A stretch of 64,000 nucleotides of DNA, from positions 124,001-188,000 of the forward strand of contig CANFJX010000002.1 in the NCBI GenBank assembly GCA_947447665.1, written 5' to 3'. The notes under the pieces were generated by a model that worked only from the letters and a program-made list of their open reading frames with translations, ran no database searches and had not been told where the DNA came from. Made by a program: the position numbers and the translations under genes. This document shows positions 33,553 through 42,764 of this stretch, one piece after another. The DNA is from Bacteriovoracaceae bacterium. Lineage in GTDB: Bacteria > Bdellovibrionota > UBA1018. How positions within the stretch are numbered: position 1 is the stretch's first letter; each line of letters opens with the position of its first letter.

Positions 33553-35667
33553 TCAGCTGTCTTTTCTTAGCCAGACTGTCGCTTCATGATTGGTGGTGTT
33601 GACTTCCTTCTCGGCTCCTGTGATGCGAATCGTCACTGGGAAAGCTCCTTCGACTTCTGGCATCAGGACCTCCCAAGCTAGATCTTGAAATCCTCCCGGC
33701 TCGATTTTTTCCAGAGTATGAATGATCTTATCCTCGTCGTAGTTCGGGGCGATGGATAAATCTGAGCGATTTTTGTTTAAGAGGAGTCGGACTTGCGGGC
33801 CAATCTTGGATGTGGTTTCTCCGTAGTTTCTGATTCGGGCATGAATCTCCGCACGCCAGCCCCCACGCACCTGCTCCTTGGGTGTCCAGGTCACATCAAC
33901 TGGATAGATTCCGATATTTTCCTGAATCGTTCGAATTCGATCTCCCACGGTCACGTTGTTAGCTCGGAGCGGGGAGCGAGCTCGAATTTGATCTGCCAGT
34001 ACTCGCCAGTTTTCTTTCCCTGTATCTTGCATCCCATCGAGTGGAATGATGCTCCAGAGCCTTGCGTTAAACATCTTGATTCCCTCCACTAGGCCACCAC
34101 CCGTGGCCAAGGTGTAGAGGTTGGAGCCTTTTAAGGGTTGAAACTGGGAGTTTGAATCTAAGATCTGAATCTCCTTCACGACGGGGATCGACTCGATTCC
34201 CATGAATCCGTTTCCTGGTCCACGTTGGAAGTCAGCTGCTAGTCGGCCGGGGTCGCTCGGATCGAATTCGGAAATGAATTTAAAAAGTGGGTCGTACCTA
34301 AATCTCATCCCTGAAATATTGATCAATCCATATGAGCTAACCTTCTTCGTTGCAAATAGAAAGTAAAGGAGCCATTTTAGCGTGCTCCCTTTGATGGGGA
34401 GCGTTTTGAGAGTCCAGGTTTTCTCTGTTTTCGGATTATATACGGGCGGTACTAAGTTAAATACGTCGGCAGCACGAATCGGTCCCGGATGGATAGCGTC
34501 GTAGATGAAACGCGTGCTTTCAATCGAAAGCTGCGCTCCAGTTTCATTTCGGTAGCAATCCGTTACGAAGTCGCCCATCAAGTTTTCGACTCCAGTATTG
34601 CCGAAGTCAATTTGACTTTCTCCGATGACGTCGTCAAACTCTTTGCCGTACTTGCCTTCGATCTGCGCATCTAGCTGACTCACTCGTTCTAAGGTTTCTG
34701 GATCTTGGGGAATTTTCGAGTCCATTTGGATGAGTTGATAGTTCAGCAACTCCATGTGCCCTCGTGTCAGCTTCACATCCACTTGGCCTAAGTAGCTTCC
34801 CCACATTCCGGTCTCAACGATCCAGGCGGGTGGGCCACTACCTAGGCGTCGGACTTCGATGGGTCGAGTGAGCTTGACGTGGTCATGGGCCCCAATAATT
34901 AGATCGATATAGTTTTGACCTGCCAGCTTATTAGCTGTCTCCAGGACCTTTTGATTAATCTTGATGTTGTTGTGGGAGAGGACGACGACTCCATCCACCA
35001 TTTGTTTGGATTTTAACTCGCGGGCTAGATTTGCCGCGGCTGTGAATGGGTTGGTGATCTGAATGGGTTCGAAGTATTTATCATAAACATACTCATAGGT
35101 AGAGAGGCCAATCCAAGCGATCTTGTAACCGTCATAATCTTGAATTTTGTAAGGCAAGATTGCCTCTTTAAATTCCGGTTTCCGTGGATAAGAGTCTGGG
35201 ACTGATAAATTATACGATAGAAATTTTGTGCGAGGGTTAGCCAGCTTGAGTCCATCGAGGAGTGAGTCTGGACCGTTTAGCCAGTCATGATTTCCGACTA
35301 CGGCGAAATCGTATCCGAGGTGATCCATCATGCGAATCGATTCTGCACCCGCCCCTAAAGTGTAGTAGACGGAGCCCTCAGACCAGTCCCCGCCGTCCAC
35401 CAGCGTGGTGTGTCGGTGACTTTTGCGAAGGTTCTCGATCGCTGTTTTAAGCCTTGCTACCCCCCCGATTCGAAAAGGATAAGTCCTCTCATGAAATTGA
35501 GAGTGAAGGTCGTTGGTGTGGAGAATGGTGACCTCAGCCTCGCTCGAAGGACCTGCCCATGTGGCTGGGGATCTTGAGGTTAAAATGGCCATAAAGCCGA
35601 TTAAAAACGAGTACTTAATAGTTTTTGCCAGTTGATCGATCATCTGGGTTTGAGTGTGTCGACTCAT
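33553..35667 (-). CDS. Secreted 5'-nucleotidase/UshA-like metallophosphatase with C-terminal Ig-like extension
   Basis: 704 residues. Signal peptide (FLIGFMAILTSRSPATWAG). Metallophosphatase domain motifs: ILHTNDLHSQF, LVDGGDWSEGS, VVGNHDWLNGPDSLL, VVLSHNN and IIGAHDHVKL. A 5'-nucleotidase C-terminal domain follows (about residues 350-560; NLMGDFVTDCYRN). The last 110 residues are an additional beta-rich domain (VRGGWRAEIHARIRNYGE, EPGGFQDLAWEVLMPE) resembling CARDB/Ig-like modules. Likely hydrolyses extracytoplasmic nucleotides. Convergent with mtaB. Confidence 0.9.
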   Translation of the reverse strand: MSRHTQTQMIDQLAKTIKYSFLIGFMAILTSRSPATWAGPSSEAEVTILHTNDLHSQFHERTYPFRIGGVARLKTAIENLRKSHRHTTLVDGGDWSEGSVYYTLGAGAESIRMMDHLGYDFAVVGNHDWLNGPDSLLDGLKLANPRTKFLSYNLSVPDSYPRKPEFKEAILPYKIQDYDGYKIAWIGLSTYEYVYDKYFEPIQITNPFTAAANLARELKSKQMVDGVVVLSHNNIKINQKVLETANKLAGQNYIDLIIGAHDHVKLTRPIEVRRLGSGPPAWIVETGMWGSYLGQVDVKLTRGHMELLNYQLIQMDSKIPQDPETLERVSQLDAQIEGKYGKEFDDVIGESQIDFGNTGVENLMGDFVTDCYRNETGAQLSIESTRFIYDAIHPGPIRAADVFNLVPPVYNPKTEKTWTLKTLPIKGSTLKWLLYFLFATKKVSSYGLINISGMRFRYDPLFKFISEFDPSDPGRLAADFQRGPGNGFMGIESIPVVKEIQILDSNSQFQPLKGSNLYTLATGGGLVEGIKMFNARLWSIIPLDGMQDTGKENWRVLADQIRARSPLRANNVTVGDRIRTIQENIGIYPVDVTWTPKEQVRGGWRAEIHARIRNYGETTSKIGPQVRLLLNKNRSDLSIAPNYDEDKIIHTLEKIEPGGFQDLAWEVLMPEVEGAFPVTIRITGAEKEVNTTNHEATVWLRKDS

Positions 35668-35815
35668 TTTTTGCCCCCCTTTTGCTTGCCAGGTCCTCTA
35701 TCCCCAACAGAGGAAGTTATCCGACAGGCGGCAATTCCCCAAGAATAAAAAAACAAAATTGGTTGACAGTATTTGACTAGTATTGTAAGAAACCCTCCAG
35801 GAGAGCTCATCATTC

Positions 35816-36508
35816 ATGAATTTGGATCGACTGCAGGAGCGATTGGGCTATTCGTTTGGAGACCGGGCTGTTTTGCTCCAGTCCCTCACGCATAAGTCAT
35901 TCGGGCACGAATTTTATCAGGAGAAGCCCATCGCTTTAAGGGATAATGAACGCCTTGAGTTTCTTGGAGATGCGATCCTGGATGTGGTTGTTTCTGATAT
36001 TCTCTTGGAATCGTTTCCGAATGCTAACGAAGGTCATCTTTCTAAAATGCGCGCCGCTGTGGTAAATGAAAAAACTCTGGCCATGTTGGCAAGAATGCTC
36101 GATCTTCAGGGATATGTGCGACTCGGCAAGGGAGAAGCACTCACGGGTGGCAACGAAAAGGCCTCAATCCTCTCCAGCACATTTGAAGCGATTATTGCAG
36201 CGATTTATCTAGATGGAGGGTTTCACGCGATCTACCCCGTCGTGAGACATATTTTTGCCCCTCTTTTTGCCGAAGAGCGGGAACTCATGTCCTTTTATGA
36301 TCACAAAACGCAGCTTCAAGAAATCGTACAGGCACGATGGAAGGTGACTCCGACCTATCATCTCATGGAGTCGTTCGGCCCAGATCATGCCAAAATTTTT
36401 CAAATTGAAGTACGAATGAACGGTAAGACCCTGGCCGTGGCGACAGGTTCCTCGAAAAAAGAGGCGGAGCAAAATGCCGCCAAATTCGCAGTATCGAATT
36501 TAGGGTAG
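35816..36508 (+). CDS. rnc: Ribonuclease III
   Basis: Double-strand-specific endoribonuclease for rRNA and mRNA processing. Catalytic segment DNERLEFLGDAILDVVVSDIL is intact, as is the second acidic site STFEAIIAAIYLDGG. The C-terminal dsRBD (DHKTQLQEIVQARW, SSKKEAEQNAAKFAV) is complete. 230 residues. GGAGAG lies upstream of the ATG. A possible promoter (TTGACA 35763, weak -10) precedes it. It forms the conserved rnc-era cluster. Confidence 0.96.
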   Translation: MNLDRLQERLGYSFGDRAVLLQSLTHKSFGHEFYQEKPIALRDNERLEFLGDAILDVVVSDILLESFPNANEGHLSKMRAAVVNEKTLAMLARMLDLQGYVRLGKGEALTGGNEKASILSSTFEAIIAAIYLDGGFHAIYPVVRHIFAPLFAEERELMSFYDHKTQLQEIVQARWKVTPTYHLMESFGPDHAKIFQIEVRMNGKTLAVATGSSKKEAEQNAAKFAVSNLG

Positions 36509-36527
36509 TAGAATCTAGGTTTTAAAA

Positions 36528-37439
36528 ATGCAAAAAGCAGGAATGATTGCAATCGTAGGACGGCCTAATGCAGGCAAGTCAACTCTTCTGAATTCTCTTT
36601 TGGGAATGCAGCTCTCGATCGTCACCCCTAAGGCCCAAACTACCCGGGAACGGGTGTTGGGGATTCTTACTGAGGGCGAAGGACAGATCGTGTTTATCGA
36701 CACTCCCGGCATTCACCGGGCCCGCGATGGTGGATTGAACCAGTTCATGGTGGATGAGGCAAGAGGAGCGTTAGAGGCTCCTCATTTGATTTGGTACCTC
36801 GTTGATCCGAACTCAGCCCTATTGCATGAGCTGCAAGTCGTTGAGCTTTTAGAAAGAGCATCAGCGCCTGTGATTCTCGTAATGAATAAGATGGATCAAG
36901 TGGGAGGCCGATTCTCCGCGGATCGCGCCCAAAAACTAACCGAAGAGTTAACCCAAGCCTTAAGTGACCGAGGTGTTCAAGTTCAGTCAACCCATCACAT
37001 CTCTGGGCTTTCGCAGATAGGAACTGCCGAACTGTTGAAGGCCAGCTGGGAGTTGATTCCTGAGGGGCCCTGGTTATTCTCAGATCCCGATCAGGCGTCT
37101 GACCGCCCAACTCGATTTTTTGTGGCAGAGAAAATTAGGAGTCGATTGTATTACCTCCTGGGCGAGGAAATTCCCTATTCCTGCGCTGTTGAAATTGAAA
37201 GCTTTCAAGAGAATACGCGCCCTGTTCGCATCGAAGCGGTAATTTACGTGGAGCGTGAATCACAAAAGGGAATGGTGATTGGTCAGAAGGGGCAAAAAAT
37301 TAAGGAAATTGGACAATCGGCCAGGAAAGATATTGAAGAATTTCTGGGTCAGCAAATTTTTCTAGGACTCAAAGTGAAAGTCCTCAAAGAGTGGACTTCG
37401 AATCTCGAAAGTCTTAAAAAAATAGGAATGAAACGATGA
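36528..37439 (+). CDS. era: GTPase Era
   Basis: Essential GTPase assisting 30S subunit assembly by binding the 3' end of 16S rRNA. G1 GRPNAGKSTLLNSLL, G2 TTRERVLG, G3 DTPGIH, G4 NKMDQ are present. The KH domain at the C-terminus is recognisable (IGQKGQKIKEIGQSARKDIE). 303 residues. Nineteen bases after rnc and overlapping der by four (ATGA). Confidence 0.96.
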   Translation: MQKAGMIAIVGRPNAGKSTLLNSLLGMQLSIVTPKAQTTRERVLGILTEGEGQIVFIDTPGIHRARDGGLNQFMVDEARGALEAPHLIWYLVDPNSALLHELQVVELLERASAPVILVMNKMDQVGGRFSADRAQKLTEELTQALSDRGVQVQSTHHISGLSQIGTAELLKASWELIPEGPWLFSDPDQASDRPTRFFVAEKIRSRLYYLLGEEIPYSCAVEIESFQENTRPVRIEAVIYVERESQKGMVIGQKGQKIKEIGQSARKDIEEFLGQQIFLGLKVKVLKEWTSNLESLKKIGMKR

Positions 37440-38875
37440 GCTCCCCCATTCGAGTGGTGATTATAGGTCGGCCCAACGTAGGTAAAAGTACTCTATTTAA
37501 TCGTCTTTATGGCAAGCGAAGAGCTCTCGTTCATGACGAGCCTGGGGTGACCCGAGATCGCTTGGAGGAGAGAACTGAGTGGTGGCTGCATGGTCAGGTT
37601 TTTCCTGTAGCCCTGGTGGATACCGGAGGCGTTGGGGGTGATCGTTTTGCAGTCGAGATTGAAAAACAAGTTAAGATCGCAGTAGAGCAGGCCGATATCG
37701 TTTTATTTGTCCTGGATTCAAAAGTTGGAGTGACACCCTTAGATGAGGATCTATTTCGTGAGCTCAATCGGTCCGGAGTCGTGAAAAAAACGCCTGTCCT
37801 AGCGATTGTCAACAAAGTCGATGCTGAGCTCCACGAAGACCGGATTCATGAGTTTTATAGTTTGGGCATGGAGCAAGTTCTGACCGTCTCAGCAGAGCAC
37901 GGGCGCGGAATGGATGACTTGAAGCGGGATATTTTGGAGCGATTTGAGGGTCGAGGCATAGATCAACCTATTGAAGAGGATGAGTTGATTGAAGCTGAAG
38001 TTGAGACTGAGGTTGAGACTGAGGTTGAGACTGAAACTGAGGTCGAAGATGATCTTTCGAAACGAATTCCGAGAGTAGCGATCGTCGGAAAGCCTAATGT
38101 GGGAAAGAGCACGCTCTTGAATGCGATTCTGGGCGAAAATCGGATGATCACTAGCCCCATCGCCGGAACGACGGTCGATTCAGTGGATTCACTTGCCCAA
38201 TTAGGCGGCAAGACCTACCTCTTTGTTGATACCGCGGGTATCCGAAGAAAAAGCAAGACTGAGCAGGGTGTCGAGGTCCTTTCTGTTGTGCAAACCCGCA
38301 AGGCTCTCGAAAAGGCTGATCTCGCTATCTTGGTTCTCGATGGTGAGCAAGGAATTACCGATCAGGACGAAAAAATCGGAGGCTTAATCGAGGAAGTCGG
38401 CTGTAGCGTGATCTTGCTGATGAATAAATGGGATACCCAGCGCAAGAACGAGGGTTTTACTAAGGAGTTGGCAGCCGAGAAAATTCGCAAAAAAATGGCT
38501 TATCTACGTTACGCGCCCATTGTTTTTGCCAGTGCGCTCAGATCCCAAGGGCTTGAAGATTTAGAAAGCCTGATTGAGGAAATCCTTCATCAACGGCAGC
38601 TCAAAATTCCTACTCATGATTTTACTGAATGGGTCAGGAAAGAATCAACCATTCATAATCCCATGAATGCCAAGTTTTATCTTTCTCACCAATCCGGAAG
38701 GCATCCTCCCACGTTTGTATGCCATGTTAGTGATCCAGATAAAGTTCACTTTAGCTTGAGGAGGCATTTCGTGAATGCACTCCGGGAGCGATGGGGATAC
38801 ATGGGCAGTCCCGTGAGAATGTTATTCGTTGAAGTAAAGAGTAAGAGAAGGTTACCACGTAAGAAGAAGGTTTGA
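37436..38875 (+). CDS. der: Double GTPase Der (EngA)
   Basis: Two tandem GTPase domains acting in 50S assembly. First: GRPNVGKSTLFNRLYG, DTGGVGG, NKVDAE. Second: GKPNVGKSTLLNAILG, DTAGIRRKSKTEQGVEVLS, MNKWD. A KH-like domain ends the protein. The inter-domain linker is an acidic repetitive stretch, EAEVETEVETEVETETEVEDD, encoded by a 12-bp tandem repeat, which is longer than usual. The 3' end overlaps the convergent barrel-like gene by 24 bp. Confidence 0.95.
   Translation: MSSPIRVVIIGRPNVGKSTLFNRLYGKRRALVHDEPGVTRDRLEERTEWWLHGQVFPVALVDTGGVGGDRFAVEIEKQVKIAVEQADIVLFVLDSKVGVTPLDEDLFRELNRSGVVKKTPVLAIVNKVDAELHEDRIHEFYSLGMEQVLTVSAEHGRGMDDLKRDILERFEGRGIDQPIEEDELIEAEVETEVETEVETETEVEDDLSKRIPRVAIVGKPNVGKSTLLNAILGENRMITSPIAGTTVDSVDSLAQLGGKTYLFVDTAGIRRKSKTEQGVEVLSVVQTRKALEKADLAILVLDGEQGITDQDEKIGGLIEEVGCSVILLMNKWDTQRKNEGFTKELAAEKIRKKMAYLRYAPIVFASALRSQGLEDLESLIEEILHQRQLKIPTHDFTEWVRKESTIHNPMNAKFYLSHQSGRHPPTFVCHVSDPDKVHFSLRRHFVNALRERWGYMGSPVRMLFVEVKSKRRLPRKKKV
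37991..38048 (+). repeat. 12-bp tandem repeat encoding the acidic Der linker
   Basis: Units of GAGGTTGAGACT and close variants are repeated about four times in frame, giving (VETE)n. Such repeats readily gain or lose units without shifting frame, so linker length may vary between strains. Confidence 0.75.
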
Positions 38876-39766
38876 AGAAATAGTCCAAAAGTTACCACTC
38901 AGGTTCGGGATATTCCTTGAAACTAGGTAAGCCGTACTGCTCGAGTCATAAAAGGGAACGACGTTGATTTTGCCCTCAATTTCTAAGTAGGTTTTCTTAG
39001 GACTGAGCGTGAACTCAAGACCCGCCCCGGCCGCGACTCCAACTGAGCCGAGAGATGTGGGAGTTCCCCCCGTGAGCGGCGAATATTCGGATTTACTATA
39101 AGCTCCTACGCCGCCGATTAAATACGGAGAGGCAAAACTGAGCGCTGAGGAAAGATTTTTCACGCTAAAGTAGTACTTCAGGTCAATGCCGGCTCGGAAC
39201 ATACTCACGTTGACTTGCCCTGTCGTTGGGGCGCTGAAATAATGACTCGCCGTATAAAATCCTAGAGTTAGCGCAAGGTTGAAGTCGAACCAATAATGGA
39301 CCTTAAAATCGATCAGCGGAAATCCTCCTTGCCATAGGAGTCCTCGATTTCCGTCTACTGCTTCGGTTCCTAGTCCTAGACTGATACCAAAAAATCTTCC
39401 GAATTGAAAAAATTGGGCGTCTGCCTCTTCTTCGTTCGCCTCATTAAATTCACCATATTCAGTGAAAGGGGTGCTGCTGTAGTCCTCTGCTTCGGGAGTT
39501 TTTGTTTTGCCGCTAGAGCTAGAGGGGGCTCCTGGAATTGCTGCAGGCGGAAACGCCTCCGCTGGTGCAAAAGCTCCGGGTGCTGGCGCGGCTTTTGGGA
39601 TTTCAGTAGGAATGGCTGGGGTTTCAGAGGGTGGGGGAGGGGGAGTGCTTACGTCAAGGCTACTTCCCTGAGCGGGCGGGGCATCGTCTCCAAAACTGTT
39701 GTGCTCCATGCCGATAAAACTGCCAGAAACCGAGAGGGCAATCAGAGCCATACAGGTATTTTTCAT
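38852..39766 (-). CDS. Predicted outer-membrane beta-barrel protein
   Basis: Start chosen at MKNTCMALIALS, which gives a signal peptide; the ORF-track start at 39943 would put 59 extra, non-signal residues in front. After the signal comes a Pro/Ala/Ser-rich linker (about residues 25-80), then about 190 residues with alternating polar/aromatic strands (GISLGLGTEAVDGN, FNLALTLGFYTASHYF, GIDLKYYFSVK) and a final NFWTISSNLLLTW. The pattern and terminal aromatic strand suggest an 8-stranded OmpA-like barrel. It sits between der and the yfgM-bamB pair, on the opposite strand. Confidence 0.7.
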   Translation of the reverse strand: MKNTCMALIALSVSGSFIGMEHNSFGDDAPPAQGSSLDVSTPPPPPSETPAIPTEIPKAAPAPGAFAPAEAFPPAAIPGAPSSSSGKTKTPEAEDYSSTPFTEYGEFNEANEEEADAQFFQFGRFFGISLGLGTEAVDGNRGLLWQGGFPLIDFKVHYWFDFNLALTLGFYTASHYFSAPTTGQVNVSMFRAGIDLKYYFSVKNLSSALSFASPYLIGGVGAYSKSEYSPLTGGTPTSLGSVGVAAGAGLEFTLSPKKTYLEIEGKINVVPFYDSSSTAYLVSRNIPNLSGNFWTISSNLLLTW

Positions 39767-39915
39767 CGGGGTAATATTTTGCCTTCGCTTCTGTAGGAGT
39801 ATTTTTGCCTTCATTTCTTTTAAGGGTAACTGTCCTTGTTGTATTTGACAATCTTTCCGCTTCGCGCAATTTTTAACCGTTCTCGAATTTTTGTGTTTGA
39901 GATGAGACAACGGAT

Positions 39916-40752
39916 ATGCGAAAACGAAACAGTATGACGTCAACTACTGAAAGTTTTTCTACTTCCCATTTAGACCGAAAATCCCTGAAGAGGCCCGATT
40001 CCTTTAGCTTGGCCGTGACGAGCTTTTTTGGAAACGTATTTCAGAATACCCGGGGGTTGCTGATCTTATTAGCGCTCTTGTTCCTGAGTGTGGTTGGATT
40101 CTTCTTTTGGGCGAATCAGAATGAAGGTCGCTCCCATCAGGCGACAGAAGCTCTTTACGGGGCTGAGAAAGTACTCGATGAGGAGATGGGAAAGCTCTCC
40201 AGCCCGCTTGAGACTGCTGTGAAAGCGGCTCAAGGGAAAAGCGATCAATCAGGCCCCTCAGCCGCTCAGGCTGCCAAGGATCAGGCTTCGAAAGTTGATT
40301 ACCTTAAGGTAGATGTCGATGCACGCTTGCCCCGAGGAGTAGGGAAGCTGGTCGAGGTGACTGAGAAGTTTTCTAATACCCGAGCTTCTTTTGAGGCTCA
40401 AATGCAGCTGGGAAGTATTTACTTTAACCACGCTCAGTTTGAGAAATCACTCGGCTGGTTCCAGAAGGCTGAAAAAGCCGCGCGAGAAAAATTAGATCGC
40501 GTAGCTGCTCTCTCTTCTGTAGGTTATGCACAAGAAAACTTGGGTAAGCCGTCCGAAGCTCTTGGGTATTTCCAAAAAGCGATTGCGCTCGGTGAGCCTA
40601 GTTTAAAAGGAGATCTTCTTCTGGCGATTGGTCGCTGCTATGAAGGTCTTAATGATTTAGCTAAAGCTCGGAGCATCTATGAACAGGTTTCCAAAGAGTT
40701 CCCCGGGGGCGAGTACGCAAAGGCCGCGGATGGCCGCAAGAGTCGTCTCTAA
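39916..40752 (+). CDS. YfgM-like membrane-anchored TPR protein
   Basis: 278 residues. One membrane span (TRGLLILLALLFLSVVGFFFW) after a polar N-terminus, then a periplasmic region with TPR-like helices: ASFEAQMQLGSIYFNHAQFEKSLGWFQKAEKA, ALSSVGYAQENLGKPSEALGYFQKAIALG, LLLAIGRCYEGLNDLAKARSIYEQVSKEFP. YfgM-type proteins work at the Sec translocon in E. coli. The following bamB and nearby der recall the yfgM-bamB-der cluster. ATG 39934 is an alternative start. Confidence 0.8.
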   Translation: MRKRNSMTSTTESFSTSHLDRKSLKRPDSFSLAVTSFFGNVFQNTRGLLILLALLFLSVVGFFFWANQNEGRSHQATEALYGAEKVLDEEMGKLSSPLETAVKAAQGKSDQSGPSAAQAAKDQASKVDYLKVDVDARLPRGVGKLVEVTEKFSNTRASFEAQMQLGSIYFNHAQFEKSLGWFQKAEKAAREKLDRVAALSSVGYAQENLGKPSEALGYFQKAIALGEPSLKGDLLLAIGRCYEGLNDLAKARSIYEQVSKEFPGGEYAKAADGRKSRL

Positions 40753-41935
40753 GAGAATTATGGGTTTATTGCAAATCGGGCTTGTTTGCGCGCTCTTCCT
40801 TCAAGTGGGATGCTCCGGCCATCAAATTCATTCTGACCTTTATGCCGATCCAAAGATTATGGTTCGTAAATGGACGTTGTCGACCCATGGTCCTTTTGAA
40901 ATCGGAGATCATGGCACTGAGTACTCAAACCCAGTCATGAGTCAAAATACGCTGATTTTCGGAAATCGGAGTCTTGGGCTGATTGCCATGTACCCTGCGA
41001 TCAATCAGCAGCGTTGGAATCTCAAGATCAATCAAGGTGTCGTCAGTGAGTTGGTCTTAGACGATACCTCCGTTTATTTTGGTGGGGGAGACGGGTTTTT
41101 ATACTCGGTCAATTTGGAAACGGGGAAAGTTAACTGGAAGTACGAACTCCGGAACGATATTGTATCCCGCCCTACGCTGTCGGGCGGAAGGATTTTCGTT
41201 ACCACCTCTAATGACCTCGTTTATGCTCTCGACGCGGGCACTGGAAAGTGGCTGTGGCATTATCGCCGCAGAACTTCAGGTGGTACGTCGATTTACGGAG
41301 CGTCAGCGCCGCTTGTGGACGGCTCAGAAGTTCTCGTGGGGATGAGTGACGGGTTTGTAGTTGCCCTTTCGCTCGAAGAGGGTGTTTTGAAGTGGGAGAA
41401 GAAAATTCACCTGGGTACTAAATTTACTAACGTAAATGCCCATCCGGCTTTGGACGGGGGCATCATTTACATTCCCTCCTACGATGGGGCACTTTATGCT
41501 TTGAAGCGTGCAGACGGAGAAGTGGTTTGGCGTTTCGACGCTGGAGGAAGTAAGGATGTCGTTTTAGATCATCAACGGCTTTTTCTGCCCTCATCGGATG
41601 GGTCGGTCTATTGTCTTCAAAAGGCGAATGCAAAGATTCTTTGGAAATTTGAGCTCGACTCAGGGGTGCCCACCCAGCTGGCGACCACGGAAAAGTATAT
41701 CATTGTGGGGTCGAGCTATCAGTATCTGTATTTAATTGATAAAAACACTGGGAAAGCTGTTTATCGGTTTGACGCTGGCTATAATACTGGATTTTCAGGG
41801 ACTCCCTGGTATGACTCTGTCCAGCAAAGAGTTTACGCTCTCTCGGGCGCTGGGAATCTCTATTCTTTTCAGATGAGAAAGCCCTCTAAGAAGGAGTTCT
41901 CTCATGGATCGATTGATCCCTATGTGTTCAATTAG
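40730..41935 (+). CDS. bamB: BamB-like PQQ-propeller lipoprotein
   Basis: Accessory lipoprotein of the BAM complex, which inserts beta-barrels into the outer membrane. The signal peptide (IGLLQIGLVCALFLQVGC region) ends in an LQVGC-type lipobox. The mature protein is an eight-bladed propeller with repeated units such as GFLYSVNLETGKVNWKYEL, LVYALDAGTGKWLWHYRR, ALYALKRADGEVVWRFDAG, and YLYLIDKNTGKAVYRFDAG. Start chosen at ATG 40730 for a basic n-region; ATG 40760 is equally possible. It overlaps or abuts the yfgM-like gene. Confidence 0.9.
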   Translation: MAARVVSKRIMGLLQIGLVCALFLQVGCSGHQIHSDLYADPKIMVRKWTLSTHGPFEIGDHGTEYSNPVMSQNTLIFGNRSLGLIAMYPAINQQRWNLKINQGVVSELVLDDTSVYFGGGDGFLYSVNLETGKVNWKYELRNDIVSRPTLSGGRIFVTTSNDLVYALDAGTGKWLWHYRRRTSGGTSIYGASAPLVDGSEVLVGMSDGFVVALSLEEGVLKWEKKIHLGTKFTNVNAHPALDGGIIYIPSYDGALYALKRADGEVVWRFDAGGSKDVVLDHQRLFLPSSDGSVYCLQKANAKILWKFELDSGVPTQLATTEKYIIVGSSYQYLYLIDKNTGKAVYRFDAGYNTGFSGTPWYDSVQQRVYALSGAGNLYSFQMRKPSKKEFSHGSIDPYVFN

Positions 41936-42119
41936 CTCGTAAGATCAATTACTTAGGTCCGATAATAGATATTATGTAAACTCGATGCGGAGTGGGTCGA
42001 TTTATCTATACGCTGTTCACTCTATTCATTTTGGAAAATTTTTTTGGTTCCTATTAAATATTGTCTCGAATTAGGTCTTAAAATAGGTTAAATAGTTTTT
42101 GTTTTTAAACTTGTGAAGT

Positions 42120-42143
42120 TTTTCAGTCACATTTTCAGTCACA
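42120..42143 (+). repeat. Perfect tandem 12-bp repeat in the XRE gene promoter
   Basis: TTTTCAGTCACA occurs twice head to tail with no gap, ending 17 bases before the chosen ATG. The position suits an autoregulatory operator read by the HTH/AT-hook protein it precedes. Confidence 0.65.
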
Positions 42144-42160
42144 CTATAGGTAGGCACATT

Positions 42161-42622
42161 ATGAAACGCGGTCGTCCAAAAGGTAGTTCAAAAGATAACA
42201 GGTCGTTCGGTCCCTTGGGGGATTTAATTCGTAAAGCTCGTCTGGACAAAAGTCTGGGTTTGGCCGATGTAGCTAAAACATGCGGCTGTTCTGTTCAGTT
42301 TATTTCTAATATTGAACACGGCAGAGCCCCGCTTCCTTGGGGAAAAGCCCCTGTATTGGCAAAGACCCTCAATCTTCCTTTGGAAGATTTGCAGGCAGCT
42401 AATCTGGCCATCCGTTCTGACTTTAAAGGATTTGTGAGTGGTCCAGAAGGTAAGAAAATTTCCAAGCCCATGATTTTGAAAAAAGTAACTGAGAGAGCCT
42501 CGGCAATCGCTTTAGCCGCAAAGGATTCTCAGCTTCAAGAGTTGATTCAGAAGTACCAAGCAGCTTCCGTTTCTTCTCGAAAGAAGTTTGTTAAGATAGC
42601 TTTAGAGATTTTGGCTCACTAG
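42161..42622 (+). CDS. AT-hook plus XRE-type HTH regulator
   Basis: Start at ATG 42161 (AGGTAGG seven bases upstream) rather than the track's GTG at 42113. The protein opens with the AT-hook-like KRGRPKGSSKD, then an XRE helix-turn-helix: LGDLIRKARLDKSLGLADVAKTCGCSVQFISNIEHGRAPLPW, followed by a helical, basic C-terminal region. 153 residues. Likely binds DNA as a dimer. A tandem 12-bp repeat lies in its leader and a clear terminator follows, so it is a single-gene unit. Targets are unknown. Confidence 0.85.
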   Translation: MKRGRPKGSSKDNRSFGPLGDLIRKARLDKSLGLADVAKTCGCSVQFISNIEHGRAPLPWGKAPVLAKTLNLPLEDLQAANLAIRSDFKGFVSGPEGKKISKPMILKKVTERASAIALAAKDSQLQELIQKYQAASVSSRKKFVKIALEILAH

Positions 42623-42645
42623 TTAATTTCTCTCGTCATTTTATC

Positions 42646-42699
42646 AAGCCATGAAATGCCTCTAAGCCACGGCTTTGAGCTTTTCATGGCTTTTTTTTT
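42646..42699 (+). terminator. Intrinsic terminator of the XRE gene
   Basis: AGCCATGAAA pairs with TTTCATGGCT, with an inner AAGCC/GGCTT hairpin, followed by a run of nine T. Confidence 0.88.
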
Positions 42700-42764
42700 G
42701 ACTTTTTTATCCCTTCTCGAAACCTTTTTTACCCTCTTCGTACTCACTCATAAGGGGGATTTTT

